Assembly (NCBI GenBank): GCA_030666075.1
Contig: DAOUYN010000015.1
Location: 1 to 10,246, forward strand
Length of the DNA: 10,246 nt
DNA from: Actinomycetes bacterium
Lineage (GTDB): Bacteria; Actinomycetota; Aquicultoria; CAJVYJ01; JAUVQD01
Direction: 5' to 3'
The notes beneath the pieces were generated by a model that did not search any database, was not told the DNA's origin, and saw only the letters and a list, made by a program, of their open reading frames with translations. This document shows positions 1-6,489 of the stretch, piece after piece. The stretch's first letter is position 1; each line of letters starts with the position of its first letter. The position numbers were made by a program, and so were the translations under genes.

Positions 1-867
1 ACTGTGGGTATCGCGGGCCACCGTGTAACGTATACGCATCCGTTCAATCGCCTTGACGAGCTCAAGCCGGGAGACAAGATCGTACTCGAGACCCTCGAAA
101 GCATCTACGAGTACCGGGTCGTCCGGTCTGACACGCTCGACCCCGAGGACCTTTCGGCGCTGGTCCAAAAAACAGATGGTTCAGCCCGGCTCACCTTGAC
201 GACCTGCACCCCGAAATACAGCGCTAAATTCCGTCTCGACGTCCAGGCCTCGCTGGCTAAAGTCACCCAGCGCCGGCGACCGACGATACTTCGAAGCTTA
301 GTGAAGAACATCGTGCCGGATGTTCCGAACGATGCCCCGCAAAACGCGATCGACTTATGGGTCCAGCAGGCTCAAGAAAAAGTCGCCATCTCCCCAAACG
401 ACGCCACCGCCCGAAAAGAGCTTGGCGCGGTCTATCGACGCATCGGCAGATACCAAGATGCACTCGGTCAACTGGAAACAGCAGCCGAGATCGAACCGGA
501 GGACGCGAGCATCTACTATCAGCTCGCTTCCGTCCACAGCCGGATGAAGAACGTGGACTCGGCTATTGCTACCGCCATGCTCTCAATATCCTTGGAGCCG
601 AAGCTAGAAGCGGCCCACTATCTTCTCGGGACCCTCTATCTTGAGACAGATGATGCCAGTAGAGCGATCACGGCCCTAAATACGGCCATTGCCTTGAATC
701 CTCTTTCTGGTGATACATATTTCCTGATCGGGCAGGCAAACGAGGAACTGGGGGACTTATCCGAGGCAGAAAGAGCATATGAGAAAGCTCTTCGGTATAT
801 TCCGGATTTCTTGGAGGCGAAGGCTGCCTTGAGAAGATTGGCCCGACTGGGGCCGCAGTCAAACTAG
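1..867 (+). CDS. Class E-like sortase fused to C-terminal TPR repeats (5' partial)
   Basis: Cysteine transpeptidase that would attach secreted proteins to the cell envelope. The reading frame is open from base 1, so the true start and the expected N-terminal membrane anchor lie outside the window. Numbering from the first visible codon, the whole catalytic triad is present: His7 in IAGHR, Cys69 in TLTTC and Arg78 in SAKFRL. Spacing and the flanking PF..LDEL..GD and LTLTTCTPKYSA patterns match class E sortases of Actinobacteria, which are known to favour LAXTG-type signals. The sortase fold should end near residue 90. After a linker, residues about 114-280 form four to five TPR units, seen as recurring patterns such as LGAVYRRIGRYQDAL and IGQANEELGDLSEAE. 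The fusion is in one uninterrupted frame. Sortase domains usually end close to the Arg strand, so the TPR tail is unusual; if topology is standard it lies outside the membrane and may bind partner proteins. The stop codon overlaps that of the convergent cytochrome-like gene. Confidence 0.88.
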   Translation, partial: TVGIAGHRVTYTHPFNRLDELKPGDKIVLETLESIYEYRVVRSDTLDPEDLSALVQKTDGSARLTLTTCTPKYSAKFRLDVQASLAKVTQRRRPTILRSLVKNIVPDVPNDAPQNAIDLWVQQAQEKVAISPNDATARKELGAVYRRIGRYQDALGQLETAAEIEPEDASIYYQLASVHSRMKNVDSAIATAMLSISLEPKLEAAHYLLGTLYLETDDASRAITALNTAIALNPLSGDTYFLIGQANEELGDLSEAERAYEKALRYIPDFLEAKAALRRLARLGPQSN

Positions 868-1325
868 CGCCGGCGCATCCAGGCGCCGCCGGAAATCAAA
901 GCGCCGCCGGTCAGCAGGAACTGCCAAAGCTCGACGCCGGTATCGGCTTGACGCTCGAAGGGGAGTTCGGCCGTATCATTGACCTCGGCGGTCGTATTGA
1001 CGTCTTCTTCCTCAGCTTCGGCTTGTGCCACGTCGACGACCTCACCCACTTCGGAACCACTCACGCCATACTTCTCGGTCAACCACTCAACAACGGCTGC
1101 CCTCTCAGCGCGGCTCAACTGAGCGCCTCGATCTATCTCTTCATCAACCAAGTCCGTCCACTCGTCTTCTGTCAACTCAGACTCGCGGATCCTCTCGGCC
1201 GAATGACAGGCCGTGCATTTGCCACTTACCACTGATTCAGCGTCTACCGCGGCCGAAGCGACCCCTGGCAGCATAAGCGCTATAAGTAAAACTGCTCCGA
1301 GTATAGTTATTCTGTTTCTGAGCAC
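864..1325 (-). CDS. Secreted c-type heme protein with sortase-type C-terminal sorting tail
   Basis: Predicted exported single-heme cytochrome c-like protein of 153 residues. The chosen start is a GTG with GGGAG five bases upstream; it puts a compact signal peptide at the very N-terminus (LRNR, hydrophobic core, cleavage after GVASA, residue 25). An upstream in-frame TTG at 1424 would add 33 residues before the signal peptide and is less likely. The heme site is CTACH (Cys37, Cys40, His41). The following helical segment (EDEW, RGAQLS, VVEWL) resembles small monoheme cytochromes, but residues 62-63, where relatives usually carry a distal Met, are Glu-Glu. An acidic Ala/Glu/Val/Thr-rich linker (about 85-120) leads to LPF, QADTG (126-130), a hydrophobic stretch (131-150) and a terminal RRR. 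That tail has the layout of a cell-wall sorting signal, with an LAXTG-like motif in which Leu is replaced by Gln. It may alternatively be just a C-terminal membrane anchor. It lies convergent with the sortase-TPR gene. Confidence 0.85.
   Translation of the reverse strand: MLRNRITILGAVLLIALMLPGVASAAVDAESVVSGKCTACHSAERIRESELTEDEWTDLVDEEIDRGAQLSRAERAAVVEWLTEKYGVSGSEVGEVVDVAQAEAEEEDVNTTAEVNDTAELPFERQADTGVELWQFLLTGGALISGGAWMRRR
871..888. repeat. GC-rich inverted repeat just past the convergent stops
   Basis: CGGCGC (871-876) and GCGCCG (883-888) are perfect inverted repeats around a six-base loop. The element lies just after the sortase stop and inside the last codons of the cytochrome-like gene. 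It could act as a transcription-attenuating hairpin for the plus-strand gene, but no T-run follows, and the arms also encode the Arg- and Gly-rich tail of the minus-strand protein. Weak support for any function. Confidence 0.25.
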
Positions 1326-1390
1326 TTTATCTCCCGATATTTGACCCGTTGTTGGAAGTACGCGGTCCCTGGTTAGGCTTTCCTCGCGAT

Positions 1391-1406
1391 TGTACATGTT
1401 ATCACA
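1391..1406. promoter_or_regulatory. Candidate CRP/GlxR-family operator upstream of the cytochrome-like gene
   Basis: The 16-mer TGTAC-ATGTTA-TCACA matches the CRP/GlxR-type consensus TGTGA-N6-TCACA at 8 of 10 defined positions, with one perfect half-site. It ends 66 bases upstream of the GTG start of the minus-strand cytochrome-like gene, a plausible place for an activator site. CRP-family control of respiratory or heme genes is common, but a match of this quality can arise by chance. Confidence 0.25.
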
Positions 1407-1505
1407 TATACCCTTTCCAGACAATCCCAGTCACTTGGTGTCCGGCCACTTATTATTACCTATCGGCAAGCGACACTTTCTTGCTGAGCATAAACTTGGC
1501 CTTGT

Positions 1506-1532
1506 TAATACTCCAAGCCAAAATGTCGATAA
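1506..1532 (+). promoter_or_regulatory. Candidate sigma-28 (FliA/SigD-type) promoter for the chemosensory operon
   Basis: TAAT at 1506-1509, a 15-base spacer, then GTCGATAA at 1525-1532. The sigma-28 consensus is TAAA-N15-GCCGATAA, so 11 of 12 consensus-type positions reduce to one mismatch in each element, with exact spacing. It is the only strong promoter-like element seen ahead of the first cheW, placing transcription start near 1540 and leaving a leader of about 55 bases. Sigma-28 is the usual sigma factor for motility and chemotaxis genes, which fits the genes downstream. Confidence 0.5.
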
Positions 1533-1563
1533 GTAAGTATGTTGTACGGTGTGTTTTCGATTG

Positions 1564-1584
1564 TTTACCTGTTCGTGGGGTAAA
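1564..1584 (+). promoter_or_regulatory. Leader hairpin abutting the cheW ribosome binding site
   Basis: TTTACC (1564-1569) pairs with GGTAAA (1579-1584), and a T-G wobble can extend the stem by one pair, leaving a seven-base loop. The 3' arm directly touches the strong Shine-Dalgarno GGGAGG (1585-1590), which sits five bases before the cheW ATG. Folding would leave the SD free but could stack beside it. A role in tuning initiation or mRNA stability is possible but unproven. Confidence 0.25.
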
Positions 1585-1595
1585 GGGAGGCAAAA

Positions 1596-2081
1596 ATGAG
1601 CGAGATAGATATGCAATTCGTGACCTTCGACTTGGCCGGCCAGACTTATGGCGTGAATGTGAGCGACGTTGTCGAAGTCATTCGAATGGTGGGGATGTCC
1701 AGTGCGCCCGAGACGCTGCCTTTCGTGGTCGGCCTGGTCAATATCCGCGGCAAGGTCGTTCCGGCAGTGGACATGCGCGCTCGGCTCCACCTTGGACAAG
1801 GAGAATACACCCTGGCCACGCCAATTCTCGTGACTAGGACCGATGGCGCCTCTGTCGGCTTGGTCGTCGATCGGGTACGTGAGGTAATCTCTCTGTCGGA
1901 TGCCGACATAGATCGGCCAAACAGCATGTTTTCCAAGTCCGAATGCTTGATCGGGGTGGCCAAGGTCGCGGCCAAGATGATCTTCCTGATCGATCTGCAC
2001 GGGATATTCTCAGCAGACGACGCGGAGCTCATCGAGCAACTGGCAGCGGTCCAGAATATCGACACCAAGGCGCTTGCGTGA
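1596..2081 (+). CDS. cheW: CheW-type adaptor (WspB-like position)
   Basis: Cytoplasmic scaffold that links chemoreceptor signalling tips to the CheA kinase. The 161-residue protein is essentially one CheW domain (about residues 5-145). Visible family marks are the opening FVTFDLAGQTYGVNVSDVVEVI, the core GLVNIRGKVVPAVDM and the LGLVVDRVREVISL-like strand GLVVDRVREVI. Length is typical for a stand-alone CheW. The ATG is well supported by GGAGG five bases upstream. It is the first gene of the operon, behind a sigma-28-like promoter and a short leader hairpin, and its TGA overlaps the GTG of cheR, implying translational coupling. In wsp clusters the gene at this position is the CheW WspB. Family assignment is firm; the wsp equivalence is inferred from gene order. 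Confidence 0.95.
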   Translation: MSEIDMQFVTFDLAGQTYGVNVSDVVEVIRMVGMSSAPETLPFVVGLVNIRGKVVPAVDMRARLHLGQGEYTLATPILVTRTDGASVGLVVDRVREVISLSDADIDRPNSMFSKSECLIGVAKVAAKMIFLIDLHGIFSADDAELIEQLAAVQNIDTKALA

Positions 2082-3553
2082 CAACTGATATGGCGATGAG
2101 AGCAGCCAAAGCCGCTGAGCTAGACCAGGACGATTACCTCAAGTTCCGCGAGTTCCTGGTCGAGCAGACAGGTCTCTTCTTCCCGGAGAAACGCCGCGAG
2201 GACCTCGAAAGGGGCCTGTTCGACGGGTTTGCGAAGTCGGGCCTGTCGTCGATGAGCGAGTATCTCGAAGCTCTGAAGGCAGGCCCCCCTGAGGGCCTAA
2301 TGTCCAAGCTAATAAGCCTGTTGACGATCAGCGAGACCTATTTCAACCGAGATAGCTCCCAGTTCGATCTGCTCCGGCGCGAGATCCTGCCCAAATTGAT
2401 CGAGAGCCGGATGACGACGACCCGGAAATTGCGCATCTGGAGCGCCGGTTGCGCGACCGGCGAAGAACCGTATTCTCTGGCGATCCTATTAAGAGAGACC
2501 ATCCCTTATATGGACAACTGGGACATATCGATACTGGCTACCGACATAGACAAAGAATCTATTGCCCGAGCACAGGCGGGGCGCTATGGGCGTTGGTCAT
2601 TTCGAAATATGCCTCAAGAATGGCTCGATAAGTACTTCTTTATCTCTAATACATCCGAGTACCACCTCTCAGACGCGATCAAAGAACAAGTCACTCTCTC
2701 ACATGTGAACCTTAAGAACAGCATCTATCCCTCAATAGTCAACGATACTGCCGACTTGGACCTTATCGTCTGCCGCAATGTCATGATCTATTTCGACGAT
2801 CATACGACTGCCGAGGTCATGTCAAGATTCCATTCATGCCTCGGCGAAGGCGCCTGGCTGCTTTCCGGGGCTTCCGATCCGATCCCCCCGAAGGATCTTT
2901 TTCGAGCCCGGAACTTTTCCGGCGCCTTCATTTATCAGAAGGCCACTCCGGGCTTTGATGCCCGCAAGATCGTCCGCCCGAAGGTCATGGCGCCCGCGGC
3001 GAAAAAAACACGCCCGCGCCAGGCAGCGAAACCAATAGCAAAACCCCTTGACCCACAAGCCCTGAAGGCAGCCGCTGAGGCACTGCTCGAGGTCGGACAG
3101 CCGAGCCTGGCGGCCAACAAAGTCTGTGCCATTCTCAAGGATGATCCCAAGAATGGGGCGGCCTTATTGCTAATGGCGCGAGTCGAGGTGGCCCAGGGCG
3201 ATCTTGAAGGGGCCGACCAGTACGCAAAAAAGGCGATCTCCCTCGACAAGCTCAATGCTTCAGCGTACTACCTTCAGTCGGCAATCCGCCAGAGCCTTGG
3301 CAAAAACCGCGAAGCCGTCGAATCCCTAAAGAAAACCGTCTACCTTAAGCCCGGCTTCATTGCCGCCCATTTCAGCTTGGCTTGCCTAAATAAAGAGCTA
3401 GGCCACGGCAGACTAGCAAGAAAGTCCTGGCGGAACGTTCTAAGGCTCATGGTTGGTCGAGGAATGGACGAAATAGTACCCGAGACTAATGGAGTCACGT
3501 ACGGCACGATAAAGGAAATCGTGGAATCAAGCCTAAAACAGGAGACTGAGTGA
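2078..3553 (+). CDS. cheR: CheR methyltransferase with C-terminal TPR domain (WspC-like)
   Basis: S-adenosylmethionine-dependent methyltransferase that methylates glutamates on chemoreceptors for adaptation. The 491-residue protein has the CheR N-terminal helical domain (about 15-90, including EFLVEQTGLFFPEKRREDLE), the SAM-binding motif SAGCATGEEPYSLA starting at residue 122, the LATDID strand, and CRNVMIYF from residue 232. A Lys/Pro/Ala-rich linker (about 300-325) leads to three or so TPR units (about 325-460), as in WspC and FrzF. The GTG at 2078 is chosen because it overlaps the cheW stop (GTGA), has AAGG seven bases upstream, and leaves a short N-terminus; ATGs at 2090 and 2096 are alternatives with no clear SD. 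An in-frame ATG at 1943 would bury the start deep inside cheW and is rejected. TPR-bearing CheRs are typical of chemosensory systems that control functions other than flagella. Confidence 0.94.
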   Translation: MTTDMAMRAAKAAELDQDDYLKFREFLVEQTGLFFPEKRREDLERGLFDGFAKSGLSSMSEYLEALKAGPPEGLMSKLISLLTISETYFNRDSSQFDLLRREILPKLIESRMTTTRKLRIWSAGCATGEEPYSLAILLRETIPYMDNWDISILATDIDKESIARAQAGRYGRWSFRNMPQEWLDKYFFISNTSEYHLSDAIKEQVTLSHVNLKNSIYPSIVNDTADLDLIVCRNVMIYFDDHTTAEVMSRFHSCLGEGAWLLSGASDPIPPKDLFRARNFSGAFIYQKATPGFDARKIVRPKVMAPAAKKTRPRQAAKPIAKPLDPQALKAAAEALLEVGQPSLAANKVCAILKDDPKNGAALLLMARVEVAQGDLEGADQYAKKAISLDKLNASAYYLQSAIRQSLGKNREAVESLKKTVYLKPGFIAAHFSLACLNKELGHGRLARKSWRNVLRLMVGRGMDEIVPETNGVTYGTIKEIVESSLKQETE

Positions 3554-3554
3554 T

Positions 3555-4139
3555 ATGGGAACGACTAACGGAAAAGACCTCGACCTGAGCCTGATCAACC
3601 GGCTCGTTGACATTCACCTGTCAGAGGCCCAGATCAAGGAAGTGCTCGATATCAGAGCGACAAACTTGGCGCAGGCCCCAAGCGAAGAGCTTGAAGAGTC
3701 AGCGACCAGCCAGTACGTCTCTTTCAGGCTTGCGCACGAGCGCTACGCGCTCGAAGTGCATCTGGTCGAAGAGATCCAGCCGATCAAGGAATTGACCCGG
3801 ATCCCGTGCACCCCCGCATTCGTCTTCGGCGCAGTCAACGTCCGCGGCTGCATCCTGCCGGTCATCGACATAAAGAGCTTTTTTGGCCTGACACCAAGCA
3901 AACTGACCCCGGCGAGCAAGATCATTGTCGTTGAAACCGATGAGCTACAGCTCGGAGTCATTGCCGATCAGGTCGATGAAGTGATGGACCTCCGGGTTAA
4001 CGAGATCAAGACGCAGATAGAAACCTTATCTGGTAGTTCTGAGGCGTTCATCAGGGGTGTCACCGACGACGCGGTCATCATCTTGGATATGGCCGGACTC
4101 GCTCAGGACAAGCGAATGATAATCCACGAGGATGTGTAG
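3555..4139 (+). CDS. cheW: CheW-type adaptor with N-terminal extension (WspD-like)
   Basis: Second receptor-kinase coupling protein of the operon, 194 residues. The CheW domain occupies about residues 52-190, starting at QYVSFRLAHERYALEVHLVEEI and containing AVNVRGCILPVIDI and LGVIADQVDEVMDL. About 50 residues precede it (NRLVDIHLSEAQIKEVLDIRA and an acidic stretch), predicted mostly helical and absent from minimal CheW proteins. WspD also carries an N-terminal extension, and the gene lies in the corresponding place between the cheR-TPR and the hybrid cheA. AGGAG ten bases upstream of the ATG is a slightly long SD spacing, and the start is one base past the cheR stop, consistent with coupling. 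What the extension binds cannot be read from the sequence. Confidence 0.94.
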   Translation: MGTTNGKDLDLSLINRLVDIHLSEAQIKEVLDIRATNLAQAPSEELEESATSQYVSFRLAHERYALEVHLVEEIQPIKELTRIPCTPAFVFGAVNVRGCILPVIDIKSFFGLTPSKLTPASKIIVVETDELQLGVIADQVDEVMDLRVNEIKTQIETLSGSSEAFIRGVTDDAVIILDMAGLAQDKRMIIHEDV

Positions 4140-4148
4140 GGAGCTAAA

Positions 4149-6428
4149 ATGCCGATATCTGATGAAAAAATAATGCAGCAGTTGATGTCGACCTTTAAAG
4201 CAGAGGCCGACGAGCATCTCGAAGCTCTCAATAAACACCTGCTTGACCTTGAAAAAAACTCGACTGGTGACCATAAGGGCATCCTCGAAGAGGTTTTTCG
4301 GGAAGCCCACAGCCTCAAGGGCGCGGCCCGATCCGTCGAGGCCGGCGCCATTGAAACGACCGCCCACGGGATTGAAACCGTCTTTGCCGCTGCTAAGCGT
4401 CGCGAGCTGGAGCTGAGGCCAGTCCACTTCGACCTTCTCTATGAGGGGCTCGACTATATGAAAGCGGCCCTGGTGGCCCTGGCTGAAGGGGTGGATGCTC
4501 CAGATCACAGCGGGCTTCTGGCCCGCCTGGATCGCACGGCGCAACCCGCCGGCAGCTCTGTTGAAAAAACTGCCGCCTCGGCAAACAAAGCCGAGACAGC
4601 GGCCGGGCAGCCCAGTGATTCCAGCGACTCAACTACCGCGAGCCAAAAGACCAATAATAATAAGGGTAAGGGCATAGAGGAAACGGTTAGGGTCTCAACC
4701 CGCAAACTGGACACGCTTATGACGCACGTCGAGGAGCTGCTAGTCTCGAAGATTCGCACTGAGCAGCGCATCTCTGAGCTGAAGGACCTAAAGGGCGCTC
4801 TTCAAGAGTGGCAAAAATCGTGGTTCAAACACCGCGGCGCCTATGACAGTCTTCGGCGCCAGCCCCGCGATGAAATGGCTGAGCTCCTGTCTTTTCTTGG
4901 AGAAAATCAAGAAAACTTGAAACAACTGTGGTCAAACACTAATCACTTGCTCCAAGATTTCTCGAAAGACTCGATGCGCATGTCCCTGATCACGGAGGAC
5001 CTCCAGGAAGACATCCGCCGAGTCCGCATGCTCCCTGTCGCGTCTATCTTTGAAGGATACAAGCGCATGGTGCGCGACCTAGCCCGCGCCCAGAATAAAC
5101 AGATCAACCTGCAACTAGCGGGGGCACAAACAGAGTTAGACAAAAAGCTCATCGAGGGGATCAAAGACCCTCTGATGCACATCATCCGAAACTCCATCGA
5201 TCATGGGATCGAGGCCCCGGCTGTCAGAACCGCCGCCAAAAAGGCGGCAACAGGGACTATCAAGCTCTCGGCCGGGCAACATGGTAATACCATCAAGATC
5301 GAGATCGAGGACGACGGAGCCGGGCTCGATATCGACAAGATAAAAGCCGCCGCAGTGAATAAAGGGGTCATCTCCGAACAAGAGGCTGGGGCGCTGTCCG
5401 ATGAAGACGCCCGGCTCATGATCTTTCAGTCCGGCTTCTCGACCGCCGACAAAGTCACGAATGTCTCCGGGCGGGGCATTGGACTCGACGTCGTCAAAAC
5501 CAATATCGAGAAGCTCAACGGCCTGGTCCATGTGAGCGCAAGCCCGGGCGGCGGAACTCGTTTTACCTTCAATCTGCCGCTGACGTTGTCGACATCGAGA
5601 GTCTTGCTCATCGAGACGGCGGGCGAAACCTATGCTATCCCCACGACCGCCGTCGAACGGATCATCCGCGTTGACCACGATGAAATCTTCACAGTCGGCG
5701 ACCAGGCGGTCATCCGGGTCGCCGACCGCTCGATCTCGCTGGTAGGGGTGCGGGATGTCCTGGAGGTCCCTGATGATGACGAGCTCCCGGCCCCAGGAAA
5801 ACTCCCGGTCATCATCTTGGGCGCGGCCGAGAAACGTGTCGCCTTTGCGGTCGACTCACTACTGGGCGAAACCGAGATAGTCATCAAGTCGCTGGGCAAG
5901 ATGATGTCCCGCGTGCGCAATGTCTCAGGGGCGACCATCTTGGGCAGCGGCCAGGTCGTCATGATCCTAAACGTGGGAGACATGATCAAGTCGGCTCGTC
6001 AGGCAAACCACAGATCAGCCCCGGCGCCCAAAACCCCGGCGCCCGACATCTTAAGCAAAAAGAAGATCGTAACCGTCCTGGTCGTCGATGACTCAATCAC
6101 GACCCGTATCATGGAGAAAAACATCCTAGAGTCAGCCGGGTACCAGGTATCCTTGGCCAACGATGGCGTGGAAGCACTGGAAGCGCTTCGTCACAATCAC
6201 TTCGATCTGGTTGTCTCTGATGTCGACATGCCGCGCATGAATGGTTTCGAGCTAACGGCCCATGTCAAGGAAAACGAGGAACTACAGAACTTGCCCGTAG
6301 TCCTGGTCACTGCCCTCGATTCGGCCGCCGATAAAGAGCGGGGACTTGAGTGTGGCGCTGACGCCTATATCGTCAAGCGTTCATTCGATCAACAGAACCT
6401 CTTGGATACAATCGAGCAATTAGTCTAA
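4149..6428 (+). CDS. cheA: Hybrid chemotaxis kinase CheA with C-terminal receiver (WspE-like)
   Basis: Histidine kinase at the centre of the chemosensory array. Domains in order over 759 residues: HPt (P1, about 5-118) with phospho-acceptor His54 in EAHSLKGAAR; a low-complexity Ser/Thr/Ala/Asn/Lys linker (about 119-176) with no recognisable P2 domain; a long helical dimerisation region (about 177-330); a GHKL ATPase with N-box HIIRNSIDHGIE (344-355), EDDGAGLD (387-394) and GRGIGLDVV (441-449); a CheW-like P5 domain (about 480-617); and a receiver (640-758) with acidic pair Asp647/Asp648, predicted phospho-Asp691 in SDVDMP and the conserved Lys in IVKRSF. All catalytic elements look intact. 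The ATG lies nine bases after the upstream cheW stop with GGGAG nearby. The REC domain may act as a phosphate sink or as an intramolecular output. CheA-REC with this layout is the kinase type of Wsp, Frz and related non-flagellar systems. Confidence 0.96.
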   Translation: MPISDEKIMQQLMSTFKAEADEHLEALNKHLLDLEKNSTGDHKGILEEVFREAHSLKGAARSVEAGAIETTAHGIETVFAAAKRRELELRPVHFDLLYEGLDYMKAALVALAEGVDAPDHSGLLARLDRTAQPAGSSVEKTAASANKAETAAGQPSDSSDSTTASQKTNNNKGKGIEETVRVSTRKLDTLMTHVEELLVSKIRTEQRISELKDLKGALQEWQKSWFKHRGAYDSLRRQPRDEMAELLSFLGENQENLKQLWSNTNHLLQDFSKDSMRMSLITEDLQEDIRRVRMLPVASIFEGYKRMVRDLARAQNKQINLQLAGAQTELDKKLIEGIKDPLMHIIRNSIDHGIEAPAVRTAAKKAATGTIKLSAGQHGNTIKIEIEDDGAGLDIDKIKAAAVNKGVISEQEAGALSDEDARLMIFQSGFSTADKVTNVSGRGIGLDVVKTNIEKLNGLVHVSASPGGGTRFTFNLPLTLSTSRVLLIETAGETYAIPTTAVERIIRVDHDEIFTVGDQAVIRVADRSISLVGVRDVLEVPDDDELPAPGKLPVIILGAAEKRVAFAVDSLLGETEIVIKSLGKMMSRVRNVSGATILGSGQVVMILNVGDMIKSARQANHRSAPAPKTPAPDILSKKKIVTVLVVDDSITTRIMEKNILESAGYQVSLANDGVEALEALRHNHFDLVVSDVDMPRMNGFELTAHVKENEELQNLPVVLVTALDSAADKERGLECGADAYIVKRSFDQQNLLDTIEQLV

Positions 6429-6455
6429 AGGGCCTACAGACCTGAGGCGCCTACC

Positions 6456-6473
6456 CCTGTACAATGGAACAGG
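6456..6473. repeat. Short inverted repeat in the cheA-cheB gap
   Basis: CCTGT (6456-6460) and ACAGG (6469-6473) form a five-base-pair inverted repeat with an eight-base loop, just before the cheB ribosome binding site. The 61-base gap holding it is the longest spacing in the operon. It lacks a T-run and is too weak to call a terminator; it may be an mRNA hairpin or chance. Confidence 0.2.
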
Positions 6474-6489
6474 TGCTTGCGGAGGAAAG

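Noticed and set aside
871..888. Rho-independent terminator after the sortase-TPR gene
   Set aside because: GC-rich hairpin lacks a T-run and lies in the coding tail of the convergent gene; kept only as an inverted repeat.
1326..1424. TTG start at 1424 for the cytochrome-like gene
   Set aside because: It would place 33 polar residues before the signal peptide; the GTG at 1325 has GGGAG at good spacing and gives a normal signal peptide.
1326..1440. Possible c-di-GMP riboswitch on the minus strand (an AAAGCCTAACC stretch)
   Set aside because: Only a short resemblance; the conserved GEMM core and its second stem could not be laid out on the sequence.
1431..2000. Long antisense open frame opposite cheW
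   Set aside because: It runs through the promoter region and mirrors cheW codon structure; no recognisable protein features.
1943..2077. Upstream in-frame ATG extension of cheR by 45 residues
   Set aside because: It lies wholly within cheW in another frame, gives a sequence unlike CheR N-termini, and has a better coupled GTG start at 2078.
5136..5678. 180-residue antisense open frame opposite cheA
   Set aside because: Shadow of a strongly conserved ATPase region; no independent coding evidence.
6437..6465. Internal promoter before cheB (TACAAT at 6460-6465)
   Set aside because: No acceptable -35 element at a fitting distance; the -10-like hexamer alone is not enough.
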